From NCBI RefSeq assembly GCF_001750145.1, contig NZ_CP015732.1, positions 1,736,001 to 1,800,000 on the forward strand: a stretch of DNA of 64,000 nt. The letters run 5' to 3'. The position numbers and the translations under genes were made by a program. The notes beneath the pieces were generated by a model, which had not been told where the DNA came from, searched no databases, and saw only the letters and a program-made list of their open reading frames with translations. Source of the DNA: Arthrobacter sp. U41. GTDB taxonomy: Bacteria > Actinomycetota > Actinomycetes > Actinomycetales > Micrococcaceae. Positions 25,386-37,732 of this stretch are shown in pieces; positions within the stretch are counted from its first letter, which is position 1, and each line of letters opens with the position of its first letter.

Positions 25386-25628
25386 TCAGCCGTGGGCCTC
25401 CAGGTAGCCGATCAGTCCCTTGACCGTGGCCACCTCGGGGTAGTCACGTTCCGGGATGTCGACGCCGGTGGCCATGTCGATCGTTTCGACCAGCCGGAGG
25501 AAATCCAGCGAATCAAGTTCGAGGTCCTGCCGCAGCCGGGCGTCCTCGGCCACTTCGGCCAGGTCCACGTCCGGCGCCACTTTGCCGATCGCGGCCTGCA
25601 CCGCGGCCCGGGCATCCTGTTCGTTCAT
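25386..25628 (-). CDS. Acyl carrier protein in oxoacid-dehydrogenase operon
   Basis: An 80-aa acidic ACP. Phosphopantetheine would attach to Ser40 in LELDSLDFL. The four-helix pattern is complete. It is the last gene of the leftward acs-E1alpha-E1beta-E2 operon, 13 bp after E2. It is not near fatty-acid synthase genes, so it is probably a specialised carrier. The position suggests that the acyl group made by the dehydrogenase or by the acyl-CoA synthetase ends up on this ACP, which is an inference. Confidence 0.88.
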   Translation of the reverse strand: MNEQDARAAVQAAIGKVAPDVDLAEVAEDARLRQDLELDSLDFLRLVETIDMATGVDIPERDYPEVATVKGLIGYLEAHG

Positions 25629-25641
25629 GGTTCCTCCCGTT

Positions 25642-27045
25642 TCACAATTCCTCCGGCTTTTGCAGCAGCTCGTCGATCCGTGCCAGGTAGCGGCCGCCGC
25701 GCAGCCCGTCGCTGACCCGGTGGTCGGCGGAGAGGGTGGCGATCACGGCGGGCCGGACGCCGAGCATCCCGTTCTGCGCCCACGGTTGTTCCATCACCCG
25801 GCCGAAGCCGACCATCGCGACCTGCGGGGGATAGATGACACCGAAGACGCTCTCCACCCCCAGGTCCCCGAGGTTGGTCACGGTGATGGTGGGATCCGCC
25901 ATTTCGGCGCGCTGCAGCCGCCCGGCCCGGGCCCGGCTGACGAGGTCACGGAGCTGTTCCATCAGCACGTCAACGGACAGCGTGTCCGCGTCATGGATGG
26001 CGGGGGCCACCAGGCCGCCCTTCCGGAGGGCGACGGCGACGCCGAGGTGCACTGACGGACTGGGCCGGAAGCCGTCCTCGTCGTCGTAAAAGCCGTTGAC
26101 TTCCGGCACGTCCTTGGCCGCGAGGGCCGCGGCCTTGAGCAGGAGCGCGGAAGGTACCAGCCGGGAGGCCACCGGACGTTGGGCGTTGACGGACTGCATC
26201 CATTCGACGGCGGCGCGCAGGTCCAGGGTGGTGCTCAGGTAGTAGTGCGGGATGGTCTTCTTCGAGCGTGACATCAGGGTGCCGATGGCGCGGCGCAGGC
26301 TGGCGACGCGCTCCCCGGCGTCTGCGGGTTTCCCGGCCGCTGCCGCCGGTTCGGTTTCTTCCCGCGGGGGCGCCGTCCCGGCGGTACCGGCCTCGGGTGC
26401 TGTTCCTGCCGGGACGCCGGCCGCGGAAACCGCAGCCTCCGGGGGAGCTGCGGACGCGCTGTCCGCGGCGTGCTGCACGTCCGACACGGTCACGGCACCC
26501 TCCGGCCCGGAGCCGGTGACGGCGGAAAGTTCGACGCCGAGTTCGGCGGCGAGCCTCCGGGCCCGGGGTGAGGAACGGACCCGTCCAGCGGCGGACGGTG
26601 TGGCCGCCACGGCGTGCTCCACATCGGCCCGCGTGATGGCGCCGCCCTTGCCGGTGCCGTGGATCCTGGCGGTGTCGACGCCCAGCCGGTGTGCCAGATG
26701 CCGCACCGGAGGGGCGATCGGAGGAGCTTCCTTGGCGGGCGCCCCGGCGGGAGCCGGGACCGGGGGCGCGGGCGCGGGCGCCTCATGACGTGGAACGCCG
26801 ACCTCTGCCGGGGTCTGGGTGATCCGGGCCAGCGGGGTCCCGACCGGCACCGTTTCGCCGAGTTCCACGAGCAGTTCGGCGACCACGCCTTCCTGGAAAG
26901 TTTCCACGTCCATGATGGTCTTGTCGGTGTCGACCACGGCCACGAGGTCGCCGCGGCGGACATAGTCGCCGGGCTTGACCAGCCATTCGACGATCTTTCC
27001 GTGTTCCATGTCCGCCCCGAGGGAGGGCATCAGGAAGTCATTCAC
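25642..27045 (-). CDS. 2-Oxoacid dehydrogenase E2 with two subunit-binding domains
   Basis: A 467-aa dihydrolipoyl acyltransferase. The lipoyl domain carries Lys42 in [12 protein letters not shown]. Two peripheral-subunit-binding domains follow (~113-145, [10 protein letters not shown] to ITRADVEHA; ~158-194, [11 protein letters not shown] to VTVSDVQHA). The catalytic domain (~248-467) ends in ADHRVSDG with the active His. The usual E2 has one such domain, so the duplication is unusual. The start is GTG at 27045 overlapping the E1beta stop by 8 bp; a longer open frame upstream lacks homology. It would accept an acyl group from E1 and pass it to CoA or, speculatively, to the adjacent ACP. Confidence 0.9.
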   Translation of the reverse strand: MNDFLMPSLGADMEHGKIVEWLVKPGDYVRRGDLVAVVDTDKTIMDVETFQEGVVAELLVELGETVPVGTPLARITQTPAEVGVPRHEAPAPAPPVPAPAGAPAKEAPPIAPPVRHLAHRLGVDTARIHGTGKGGAITRADVEHAVAATPSAAGRVRSSPRARRLAAELGVELSAVTGSGPEGAVTVSDVQHAADSASAAPPEAAVSAAGVPAGTAPEAGTAGTAPPREETEPAAAAGKPADAGERVASLRRAIGTLMSRSKKTIPHYYLSTTLDLRAAVEWMQSVNAQRPVASRLVPSALLLKAAALAAKDVPEVNGFYDDEDGFRPSPSVHLGVAVALRKGGLVAPAIHDADTLSVDVLMEQLRDLVSRARAGRLQRAEMADPTITVTNLGDLGVESVFGVIYPPQVAMVGFGRVMEQPWAQNGMLGVRPAVIATLSADHRVSDGLRGGRYLARIDELLQKPEEL

Positions 27046-28018
27046 CGGCGCTGACCGCCTGCCTGGCCGCCGCGATGATCCGGTCCACAGACGGCAGGGC
27101 CGCGAGTTCCAGATGCTTGGAGTAGGGGATCGGCACTTCGGCGCTGCAGACCCGGCCCACCGGGGCGTCCAGGTCATAGAACGCGTTTTCGGTGATCCGG
27201 GCACTGATTTCGGCGGAGATGCTTCCGCTGCGCCACCCCTCGTCCACGACGACGGCGCGGTGGGTCTTACGGACGGAGGCGAGGACGGCGGTCTCGTCGA
27301 GGGGGCGGAGGGTGCGCAGGTCCAGCACTTCGGCATCGATTCCCTCGTCCGCGAGCTGGGCGGCGGCGTCGAGCACCGCGGGGAGCGTTCCGCCGTAGGT
27401 GATCAGTGTGATGTCCGCGCCTGGCCGCCGGATCGCGGCGGTGTCGATGTCCACCGGGCCGGCATCATCGTCGAGCTCACCGGTCACGTTGTAGAGCGAG
27501 CCGTGCTCGAAGATCAGCACCGGATCGGGGTCCTCCAGCGCGGTCCACAGCATGCCTCGGGCGTCGGCCAGGGTGGCGGGGGCGAGGATGCGCAGGCCGG
27601 GGATGTGGGCGTACCAGCCCTCCAGACTGTGCGAGTGCTGGGCGCCGAGCTGGCGGCCGGCGCCCGTGGTCATCCGGATCACGATCGGAACATTGAATTG
27701 CCCGCCGGACATGTGCAGCAGGCTCGCCGCGTTGTTGACGATCTGGTCCAGGGCCAGCAGGCTGAAATTGACCGTCATAATCTCCACGATGGGGCGCATC
27801 CCGGCCAGGGCCGCCCCGATGCCGGCGCCAACGAAACCGGACTCCGAGAGCGGGGTGTCGCGGATGCGTTCCGGGCCGAACTCCTCCAGCAGCCCCAGGC
27901 TCACGGCGAAGGATCCGCCGTAGGACCCGACGTCTTCGCCCATCAGAAAGACACGTTCGTCGCGGAGCATTGCGTCGCGGATTCCAGCACGGAGCGCCTC
28001 GCGGTAGCTGGATTTCAT
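27038..28018 (-). CDS. 2-Oxoacid dehydrogenase E1 beta
   Basis: A 326-aa transketolase-type E1 beta: [12 protein letters not shown] (~26-37), [19 protein letters not shown] (~55-73), [16 protein letters not shown] (~92-107), and the C-terminal domain ([16 protein letters not shown]). It closes the thiamine-diphosphate site with E1alpha. Closest overall to acetoin/pyruvate-type beta subunits; the substrate is not proven. Start ATG overlaps the E1alpha stop (ATGA), and its stop overlaps the E2 GTG. Confidence 0.9.
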   Translation of the reverse strand: MKSSYREALRAGIRDAMLRDERVFLMGEDVGSYGGSFAVSLGLLEEFGPERIRDTPLSESGFVGAGIGAALAGMRPIVEIMTVNFSLLALDQIVNNAASLLHMSGGQFNVPIVIRMTTGAGRQLGAQHSHSLEGWYAHIPGLRILAPATLADARGMLWTALEDPDPVLIFEHGSLYNVTGELDDDAGPVDIDTAAIRRPGADITLITYGGTLPAVLDAAAQLADEGIDAEVLDLRTLRPLDETAVLASVRKTHRAVVVDEGWRSGSISAEISARITENAFYDLDAPVGRVCSAEVPIPYSKHLELAALPSVDRIIAAARQAVSAGE

Positions 28019-29048
28019 CGCCCGCTCCGCCCGTTGTCAGTGCCTGGTCCGTTGTCCCCGGCGCGCTCGCTATAGACGAAGCGGGTGAGGTCCTCCACTG
28101 GTTCGAGCGTCCCCGCTTCGGCGAAGTCAACGGCGGCGGCAACCTCGGCGTCGGCGTCGGACTGCAGTTGTTCCCATTCCTCGGCGGTGAGCTGGCCGGC
28201 GGCCTCCATCGTGGCGCGCAGCAGGTTGATGGGGTCGCGTTCGAGCCAGCGGGCGACTTCGGCTTTGTCACGGTACCGCTCCGGGTCGAACATCGAGTGG
28301 GCCCGGAAACGGTAGGTGCGCAGTTCCAGGAAATGCGGTCCGCCCCCGGCGCGGACTGCCTCGACGGCATGGCGGGCGGCATCTTCGACGGCGAGGACGT
28401 CCATGCCGTCCACGGCCCACGCCGCGATCTCGTAACCGGCGGCCTTGAGCGCGATGTCCGTCTGGGATTCCGAGCGGCCCAGCGCGGTCCCCATGGCGTA
28501 AAGGTTGTTCTCGCAGCAGAACAGCACGGGCAACTGCCAGAGGGCGGCGAGATTGAGGCTCTCGTGGAATTCACCTTCCGCGACGGCACCCTCGCCGAAG
28601 AAGCACACCGTGACGCGGGAGCGGCCGGACATCTTGTCCGCGAGCGCCATTCCGACGGCGAGCGGCAGGCCGCCGGCAACGATCGCGTTGCCCCCGAAGA
28701 AGCGTGTGGCGGCGTCGAACAGATGCATGGACCCGCCCCGGCCTCTGCAGCAGCCCTCGACGTGGCCGTACATCTCGGCCAGAATCGACCCGGCGGAAAC
28801 CCCGCGGAGCAGGGCATGGCCGTGTTCCCGGTAGGTGGCGAGGACGGCGTCCTCCGGAGCCAGCGTTTCCAGGACACCGGCCGCGACCGCTTCCTCGCCG
28901 ATGTAGACGTGCAGGAAGCCGCGGATCTTGGCGGCGCTGTAGAGCTCGACGCACTTTTCCTCCAGCCGGCGCACCCGCAGCATCTGCGAGAGCAGGTGGC
29001 GGCCGTGGGCAGGGTCCAGGGTGCGGGCCGGAGGGTCCAGCGGCCCGG

Positions 29049-29052
<4 letters not shown>
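28015..29052 (-). CDS. 2-Oxoacid dehydrogenase E1 alpha
   Basis: A 345-aa E1 alpha with [15 protein letters not shown] at the start, GEEAVAAGV (~53), and the thiamine-diphosphate/Mg segment [19 protein letters not shown] (~151-169) ending near [14 protein letters not shown] (~250) is the regulatory/phosphorylation loop position. GTG start at 29052 overlaps the acs stop (GTGA). No E3 gene is in the operon, so the complex must borrow lipoamide dehydrogenase from elsewhere. The substrate could be pyruvate, acetoin or another 2-oxoacid. Confidence 0.9.
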
Positions 29053-30896
<1,844 letters not shown>

Positions 30897-30940
30897 GGTT
30901 CCATCGGACTCCCGCCCGGCGAAGGTGGCTAGAGGATAAA

Positions 30941-30968
30941 GGCCCCCGGCGCGTGCGCTCCGGGGGCC
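30941..30968. promoter_or_regulatory. GC-rich hairpin in the acs/pyrE divergent gap
   Basis: GGCCCCCGG (30941-30949) pairs with CCGGGGGCC (30960-30968), with AAA before and TT after. On the minus strand it would be followed by TTTAT, terminator-like, yet it lies upstream of both divergent genes. It may insulate the two promoters or be a leader hairpin. Confidence 0.5.
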
Positions 30969-31039
30969 TTCGCGAGCGTGCCCGACATCTAAGGGGACGG
31001 CGGGAAGTCCGGAACCGCCCAGCCACTAAACTGGGTCCC

Positions 31040-31624
31040 ATGACTGCCAACAGTGCCCCTCCAGCTGACGCCGCTGCCGCCCGTGCCCGCCTGCTCGAAC
31101 TGATCAAGGAGCTGGCCGTCGTTCGCGGCAAGGTCATCCTCTCCAGCGGCGCCGAGGCCGACTACTACATCGACCTGCGCCGGATCACGCTGCACCATGA
31201 GGCTTCCAAACTCGTCGGCCAGGTCATGCTCTCGCTGCTGGACGACGCCGGGATCGATTTTGAGTGCGCGGGCGGCCTCACCATGGGTGCCGACCCGGTG
31301 GCCACCGCAGTGATGCACACCGCCGTCGACGCCGGACGCACCGTCGACGCCTTCGTGGTCCGCAAGGCGCAGAAGTCCTACGGCATGGGCCGCCAGGTGG
31401 AAGGCCCCTCCGTCGAGGGCCGCAAGGTGCTGGTGCTGGAAGACACGTCCACGACCGGCGGCTCCGCGCTGACCGCCGTCGAAGGGGTCCGCCGGGCCGG
31501 AGGCAACGTTGTCGCCGTCGCCGTGATTGTGGACCGCGACACCGGAGCCAAGGAAAAAATCGAGGCAGAGACCGGTGTTCCTTACCTCTTCGCGTTCGGC
31601 AAGGACGAACTCGGCCTCAGCTAG
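31040..31624 (+). CDS. pyrE: Orotate phosphoribosyltransferase
   Basis: A 194-aa type I phosphoribosyltransferase. The PRPP loop VLVLEDTSTTGGSAL is near residues 133-147; the N-terminal GKVILSSGAEADYYIDLRR is the orotate-site text of PyrE. It makes OMP from orotate and PRPP in pyrimidine synthesis. The ATG at 31040 is chosen because conservation begins there; the open frame extends upstream through the hairpin region. It stands alone rather than in a pyr operon. Confidence 0.93.
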   Translation: MTANSAPPADAAAARARLLELIKELAVVRGKVILSSGAEADYYIDLRRITLHHEASKLVGQVMLSLLDDAGIDFECAGGLTMGADPVATAVMHTAVDAGRTVDAFVVRKAQKSYGMGRQVEGPSVEGRKVLVLEDTSTTGGSALTAVEGVRRAGGNVVAVAVIVDRDTGAKEKIEAETGVPYLFAFGKDELGLS

Positions 31625-31716
31625 GCGCTTCGTCCCCCGGCGGACGCGTGTGGACGGTGGATTGGCCGTGACTTATCATTTTCAAGTATCCACCAGACCC
31701 CCGGAGACCACGCGCC

Positions 31717-32490
31717 ATGCTCCTTCCCGAAGAAATCCTCGGAACTGAACCCCTCAGCACAGTCGACCGGATCCAGAACCTCATCCTGGACAGCGCCGAC
31801 TTCGAGGACTTCCTCAACGAACTCGCCCGGTTCTCCGCCCACCAGGTGGCAGGTGCCGGCGACGACGCCCTGTGCGGCATCACCCTGCTGCGCGACCGCA
31901 AGGCCGCGACCATCGGCTGGAGCAGTGACTCCGCCCGCGAAGTGGACGAGATCCAGTACCGGCTCTCGCAGGGCCCTTGCCTGACGGCGGCGCAGGAGGA
32001 ACGCGAAGTCTACGTCCCGGACCTGTTCGATGAGGACCGCTGGGGACCGGACTATGCCAGCGCGGTCGCCTCACACGGTCTTCGCTCCGTGCTCTCCGTG
32101 CCGTTCCATCTGCAGGGCGAGGCGCACGCGGCCCTGAACCTGTATTCAGATGTGCCGCACAAGTTCGACGGCGATGTGGCCGCTCGGGCGCGCGGCTACA
32201 CCCGCGAGATCTCCCAGGCACTGCGGCTGGCCGTGCGCTTCTCGCTGCACACGGACAGTGCCTCCAATCTGCGGGCGACGCTCGAATCCCGCACCGTGAT
32301 TGACATGGCCATCGGGATTGTCATGGCACAGAACCGCTGCAACCAGGAGACGGCGGTCAGGATCCTTACCGACGCGTCCAGCAACGGCAACGTCAAGCTG
32401 CGTGAGATCGCCACCTCGCTGGTCAAGTCCGTCGGCGGCACCGCGTCCCGCACCCATTTCGAGGAGCCCGGCCGGAAAGAAGCCGGCTGA
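31717..32490 (+). CDS. GAF-ANTAR antitermination regulator
   Basis: A 257-aa protein with a GAF domain (~20-165; SVPFHLQGEAHAALNLYS) and a C-terminal ANTAR domain (~185-245; VIDMAIGIVMAQNRCNQETA). ANTAR domains bind paired RNA hairpins and prevent termination in response to a signal at the GAF domain. No target hairpin pair is obvious next to it. The STAS-like gene 96 bp downstream may be part of the same stress module. Cytoplasmic. Confidence 0.88.
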   Translation: MLLPEEILGTEPLSTVDRIQNLILDSADFEDFLNELARFSAHQVAGAGDDALCGITLLRDRKAATIGWSSDSAREVDEIQYRLSQGPCLTAAQEEREVYVPDLFDEDRWGPDYASAVASHGLRSVLSVPFHLQGEAHAALNLYSDVPHKFDGDVAARARGYTREISQALRLAVRFSLHTDSASNLRATLESRTVIDMAIGIVMAQNRCNQETAVRILTDASSNGNVKLREIATSLVKSVGGTASRTHFEEPGRKEAG

Positions 32491-32586
32491 ACTGGTAGCG
32501 CATTATGACTTGTGCGCAGAGTCCGGGGGCCGATACCCTTGACGAGGTTGAGCCGTCGGCCATAGACACCCTTTTTTGGAGTACCT

Positions 32587-33189
32587 ATGGACCAGTCGTT
32601 GAACGCACAAGTCAAACTCGACATCGCCCTGGATGTCGTCCGGATCGATGTCCGGGGAAGTCTCACGCAGCACTCCCGACCAAGCCTGATGCAGTTGCTC
32701 CAGCGCGTCCGCCGGATGGGCATCACCTCACACATCCGGGTTCACCTCGGCCGCGCGGCCTTCGTGGAATCCGCGGCCCTCGCAGGGCTGCGCAACGATC
32801 TCAACGCAATTGACGGCGCCGCGGCACTGGTCGACACGGCCGGCGCCCTGCCCAGCTCGGCCGGTGTCTCCCTTGAGCTGAACCCCTCTGGGGAAGCCAC
32901 CGCCGGGCTGCCGGCCCTCGATCTGTCGGCAGATTTCACCGCGTCGATTGACACCTCAGGGACCCGTCCGCTGAATGTCTTCTCCGACGACGAGCTGCTG
33001 GCCGCCAGTGACTCCGTGTTCGGGCTGCTGGACAACCCGGCCGACATGGCCCGCTCGCAACTCCTCGCGACCTACGAGGAAATTGGCCTGGAGATCAGCC
33101 GCCGCGAAGCCGGCATCGGAACCGTCCCGCGCGAAACCGGCCTCGAAACCAGCGGCCCGGAACGGGGCCGGGAGCCGGAACCGGCCTAG
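32587..33189 (+). CDS. Degenerate STAS-domain protein
   Basis: A 200-aa protein. Residues ~8-85 follow the STAS (anti-sigma antagonist) pattern: DIALDVVRIDVRGSL, then SHIRVHLGRAAFVESAALAG where true antagonists have the D-S phosphosite and Leu-rich helix. The Asp is replaced by Glu (VESAAL), but the Ser is kept. The C-terminal ~100 residues are acidic and low in order, with no known domain. TTTTTTGGAG precedes the ATG. Together with the GAF-ANTAR gene it may sense stress; its partner is unknown. Confidence 0.5.
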   Translation: MDQSLNAQVKLDIALDVVRIDVRGSLTQHSRPSLMQLLQRVRRMGITSHIRVHLGRAAFVESAALAGLRNDLNAIDGAAALVDTAGALPSSAGVSLELNPSGEATAGLPALDLSADFTASIDTSGTRPLNVFSDDELLAASDSVFGLLDNPADMARSQLLATYEEIGLEISRREAGIGTVPRETGLETSGPERGREPEPA

Positions 33190-33272
33190 GCACAGCCAGC
33201 CGCCAGAAACGTGGCTGAGCTGTTATCCGGCGTCGTTTTTTATCCGCGTTCCCCGGTGGCTACGGTAGAGAC

Positions 33273-34313
33273 GTGCCGCGTGAGCCGGAAGTTGAGGATA
33301 TGGGCGGGGCCGGCGATGCCGACGCCCGCGTTCTCCGTCATGCCGCGGAACTGAAGAGATTCTCCCGCCGGGGTTTCCTGGCCGGGACGGGTGCCGCCTC
33401 TGTGCTGGCGGCCGACATGCTGTTCACCCGGCGCGTGCAGGCCGAACGCCGCGTCCACAGGATCCTCCCGGTGCCGGACGAGACGGCCGAGAAGTACTTC
33501 CCCAACGCCAGCTGGTTCCTCTTTCCCGGCTATAAGACCAGCTGGGAGGAGGCCCTGTGGATCCTGAACGCGCTTCGCGGTGCGCTGAACAAGCGCGGCC
33601 AGCTCGCCGCCGTCGGGTACTCCAATGTGGGCATCGACATCGATGAGATCGTGATCGCGGTGGTCGAGCACGCGCGGGCCCATCAACTGAACACGTTCTA
33701 TTTCTACGGCCACAGCTTCGGCGGCATGGTGGCGACCCAGGTCGCGGCCCGGCTCCGGGAGCTCCACGGCATTGAGGTGGCCTTTATCCTGCTGGATTCC
33801 AGCCCGTACAGCAAGTACGACGTGCTGGACCAGAGCTGGTTCGAGGGAGTGGTGATCCTCTACGAGAGCGGCTTCCGGGTCCCCTCGGTGCTGCGCGGCG
33901 GCTACGAACTGGGCGAGCGGATGCTGCACAAGGACGAGCGCAGCTGGGGACAGGTCCTGGACCAGACGCTGGAACAGCTCTCGCCGATCGCGCCCTCCAG
34001 CGTGCTCGTCCAGTCCGAGTCCGCCTTCATCTACCACTTCGACGCAAGCCGCTTCGCGGGAAAGCTCGGCGGGACGCGGATGGCCTTTATCGGCAACCCC
34101 CGCGACCGGACCGTGGACTACGAGAGCGCCCGGGACTCCTGGGCCTTGACCTTCAAGGACAACATGGCCTCCGGCTCACTGCGGACCGACGGCGCCCGGC
34201 CGGCGCACGCCAGCCCGGGCTGGAGCCCGTTCATCTACCGGCCGGTCATCGAGGAACTGCAGGACGAACTTTTCCCGCTGCCCTCCGGCGGAGGCAAGAA
34301 GATCGCCTTCTAG
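33273..34313 (+). CDS. Tat-exported alpha/beta hydrolase-like protein
   Basis: A 346-aa protein with a twin-arginine signal SRRGFL at 31-36, a hydrophobic segment (AGTGAASVLAADMLF), and a likely cleavage after VQA (~57). The mature part contains a GHSFGG nucleophile elbow (Ser148). The ~30-residue stretch before the Tat motif is unusually long. GTG start at 33273. No other ORF shares its transcript; it converges with the HAD gene. It is probably an exported esterase or lipase-like protein; substrate unknown. Confidence 0.7.
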   Translation: MPREPEVEDMGGAGDADARVLRHAAELKRFSRRGFLAGTGAASVLAADMLFTRRVQAERRVHRILPVPDETAEKYFPNASWFLFPGYKTSWEEALWILNALRGALNKRGQLAAVGYSNVGIDIDEIVIAVVEHARAHQLNTFYFYGHSFGGMVATQVAARLRELHGIEVAFILLDSSPYSKYDVLDQSWFEGVVILYESGFRVPSVLRGGYELGERMLHKDERSWGQVLDQTLEQLSPIAPSSVLVQSESAFIYHFDASRFAGKLGGTRMAFIGNPRDRTVDYESARDSWALTFKDNMASGSLRTDGARPAHASPGWSPFIYRPVIEELQDELFPLPSGGGKKIAF

Positions 34314-34322
34314 CGCCGAGTC

Positions 34323-35177
34323 CTAGATCTGGTTCTTCAGGTCCGCGACGGAGTTCAGGATCTGGTCGGGCCGGAACGGGTACGCGGCGATGTCGTCCTT
34401 GTGGGTGATGCCGCTGAGCACCAGCACCGTGTGCAGCCCCGCCTCCATGCCGGCGATGATGTCGGTGTCCATCCGGTCACCGATCATGGCGGTGGTTTCC
34501 GAATGCGCGTCGATCTGGTTCATGGCCGAGCGGAACATCATCGGGTTCGGCTTGCCCACAATGTACGGCTCCCGGCCGGTCGCCTTGGTGATGAGCGCCG
34601 CGATAGCCCCGGTGGCAGGCATCGGGCCGTCCTTGGACGGGCCGGTGGCGTCCGGGTTGGTCGCGATGAACCGCGCGCCGCCCAGAATCAGCCGGATGGC
34701 CATTGTGATGGCTTCAAAGGAGTAGGTTCGGGTTTCGCCGAGCACCACGAAGTCCGGGTCCTGGTCGGTGAGGATAAAACCGGCCTCGTGCAGCGCCGTC
34801 GTAAGGCCCGCCTCGCCGATCGTGTAGGCGCGGTTGCCCGAATCCGAGCCGTGGACCTGGTCCTTGAGGAACTGGGCGGTGGCCAGGGCCGAGGTCCAGA
34901 TGTTCTCCTCGGGGATTTCCAGCCCCGAGCTCTTCAGCCGTGCGGCGAGGTCCCGGGGAGTGAAGATGGAGTTGTTGGTCAGGACGAGGAAGCGCTTGGA
35001 GGTGTCCACCCAGCGCTGGATGAGTTCAGCGGCGCCCGGGATGGGCTGGTTTTCGTGGACCAGGACCCCGTCCATGTCGGTCAGCCAGCACTCGATCTCC
35101 TGGCCGCTGCGGTACACCGATTTTGATGAACGCACCTGGTCCGGGTTGTCCCTGTGCTCTGACTGCTGCTCCGCCAT
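34323..35177 (-). CDS. HAD-IIA phosphatase (NagD-like)
   Basis: A 284-aa HAD hydrolase with DMDGVLVHE (nucleophile Asp34, Asp36), FLVLTNNSIFT (~68-78, motif II), GRE-PYIVGKPNPMMF (~205, motif III Lys) and MIGDRMDTDI (motif IV). The cap between motifs II and III is the IIA (NagD) type. These enzymes remove phosphate from small metabolites such as nucleotides or sugar phosphates. It is divergent from the TrmH-type gene. Confidence 0.85.
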   Translation of the reverse strand: MAEQQSEHRDNPDQVRSSKSVYRSGQEIECWLTDMDGVLVHENQPIPGAAELIQRWVDTSKRFLVLTNNSIFTPRDLAARLKSSGLEIPEENIWTSALATAQFLKDQVHGSDSGNRAYTIGEAGLTTALHEAGFILTDQDPDFVVLGETRTYSFEAITMAIRLILGGARFIATNPDATGPSKDGPMPATGAIAALITKATGREPYIVGKPNPMMFRSAMNQIDAHSETTAMIGDRMDTDIIAGMEAGLHTVLVLSGITHKDDIAAYPFRPDQILNSVADLKNQI

Positions 35178-35229
35178 GGTGTCCTCCGCCGATAATGTGC
35201 CGATGCCAGTCCCAGTCTAATGTTGAGGC

Positions 35230-35952
35230 GTGACTGAACCCGAGATACCCAGCGAAACCCCTTCCGGCGCCTTGACCGCGACAGAGGGCGGGGAGGCCGC
35301 CGGGGCAGTGGACGGGACCGCGGCCGAGGCAGAGCCCAAGGCGGAGGTCGGCGTCGGGCCCTGGGAAGGCGAACTGCCGGAGGATGACCACTGGGACCCG
35401 GACCTTCTGGCGGACGGGGACCGCCGCAACGTGCTGGACAAGTACCGCTACTGGAAACACGAGGCGATCGTGGCGGACCTGGACTCGAGGCGCCACAATT
35501 TCCATATCGCGATCGAAAACTGGCAGCACGACATGAACATCGGCACCGTGGTGCGCAGCGCCAACGCCTTCCTGGCCAAGGAAGTGCACATCATCGGACG
35601 ACGCCGGTGGAACCGCCGCGGGGCCATGGTCACCGACCGGTACCAGCACATCCGCCACCACCCGACCGTCGCGGACTTCGTCAGCTGGGCGCAGGGGGAG
35701 GGCCTGGCGATCATCGGCATCGACATCTTCCCGGACTCCGTCCCGCTGGAGACCTACGAACTGCCCAAAAACTGTGTGCTGGTGTTCGGCCAGGAAGGCC
35801 CGGGACTGTCCCCCGAGGTCCACGAAGCGGCAGTGGACACCTTGTCGATCGAGCAGTTCGGTTCCACCCGCTCGATCAACGCCGCCTCGGCCGCAGCCAT
35901 CGCGATGCACGCCTGGATCCGCCGCCACGTCTTCAACCAGCTCCCGGGGTAG
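35230..35952 (+). CDS. TrmH/SpoU RNA 2'-O-methyltransferase
   Basis: A 240-aa protein with the SPOUT core: NIGTVVRSANAF (motif 1, ~104-115), LVFGQEGPGLS (motif 2) and STRSINAASAAAIAMHAW (motif 3, ~215-232). The first ~60 residues are acidic and look unstructured. It should methylate a ribose 2'-OH of tRNA or rRNA with SAM. GTG start at 35230. Confidence 0.85.
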   Translation: MTEPEIPSETPSGALTATEGGEAAGAVDGTAAEAEPKAEVGVGPWEGELPEDDHWDPDLLADGDRRNVLDKYRYWKHEAIVADLDSRRHNFHIAIENWQHDMNIGTVVRSANAFLAKEVHIIGRRRWNRRGAMVTDRYQHIRHHPTVADFVSWAQGEGLAIIGIDIFPDSVPLETYELPKNCVLVFGQEGPGLSPEVHEAAVDTLSIEQFGSTRSINAASAAAIAMHAWIRRHVFNQLPG

Positions 35953-36132
35953 GTCAGCCGCGGCGCCGCGCCTCCGCCGCGCATCCGAGGCGGCGATGCC
36001 GGCGCGAGTATTACAGGTCCCGAGTGACCGGAGACACTGCCCGGCGCAGGAATGGCTAGGATGGTTCCTAGCCGACGAGGTTCACTCCAGGGTCAACCCA
36101 GCCCGCAGACGAAATTCACTTTAGGAGTCAGC

Positions 36133-37152
<1,020 letters not shown>

Positions 37153-37155
37153 GGC

Positions 37156-37584
37156 ATGTCGGACGAATTCCGCAAGAACCTGATGGGTCCTGAGCCCACG
37201 CTCCTGCCCGCCGAGACCGAGGTCTACGCGGCGCTGGATGCGGGCCAGGAAGCCCTGGACCTGGTGGAAAGCCACCCGACTTCCTCGCTGCTCTGGGCCG
37301 TTCTGGCCGAGGAAGCGTGGAAGGAAGGCCGGACCATCGACTCCTACGCTTACTCCCGCGTCGGCTATCACCGCGGCCTGGATTCGCTGCGCCGCAACGG
37401 CTGGCGGGGCGTCGGGCCCATCCCGTGGGAGCACGAACCCAACCGCGGCTTCCTGCGTGCCCTGTATTCACTGGGCCGCGCCTCCGCGGCGATCGTCGAG
37501 GCTGCGGAGCCGGAGCGGATCGAGAAGTTCCTTCATGACTCCGATCCCACCGCCAAGGCAGCCATCGAAGCCGAGAAGCGCTAA
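37156..37584 (+). CDS. DUF3151 protein
   Basis: A 142-aa protein recognisable as DUF3151 by TSSLLWAVLAEEAWKEGR and YAYSRVGYHRGLDSLRRNGW, helical TPR-like repeats. It starts 3 bp after fba, so it is translated from the same transcript. Function unknown; probably cytoplasmic. Confidence 0.85.
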   Translation: MSDEFRKNLMGPEPTLLPAETEVYAALDAGQEALDLVESHPTSSLLWAVLAEEAWKEGRTIDSYAYSRVGYHRGLDSLRRNGWRGVGPIPWEHEPNRGFLRALYSLGRASAAIVEAAEPERIEKFLHDSDPTAKAAIEAEKR

Positions 37585-37602
37585 CCAGCCACCACCAACA
37601 TG

Positions 37603-37665
37603 CAACGCGGGGTCACTTCCGGCCCATTCCAACCCTTGGGACGGGCCGGAAGTGACCCCGCGTTG
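37603..37665. repeat. Palindromic repeat P1, copy 3
   Basis: Arms CAACGCGGGGTCACTTCCGG and CCGGAAGTGACCCCGCGTTG are perfectly complementary (23 bp including GCCC). The inner stem differs from copies 1-2 (CTT with AAG instead of GAT with ATC), so the change is compensated on both sides. It lies in the convergent gap after DUF3151. Confidence 0.92.
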
Positions 37666-37676
37666 GGTTTAAACGG

Positions 37677-37716
37677 CGACGGCGGACGTCCACCGGAAGG
37701 TGGGCGTCCGCCGTCG
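37677..37716. terminator. Bidirectional terminator between DUF3151 and UDG-like gene
   Basis: A GC-rich hairpin: CGACGGCGGACGTCCACC (37677-37694) pairs with GGTGGGCGTCCGCCGTCG (37699-37716) around a 4-nt loop with one mismatch. It lies in the convergent gap between stops at 37584 and 37733. No long U-tract, as is usual for actinobacterial terminators. Confidence 0.75.
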
Positions 37717-37732
37717 TGTAACGGTGGCGGAA

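Noticed and set aside
27046..27336. N-terminal extension of the E2 frame
   Set aside because: Overlaps E1beta; no lipoyl or other homology before the GTG at 27045.
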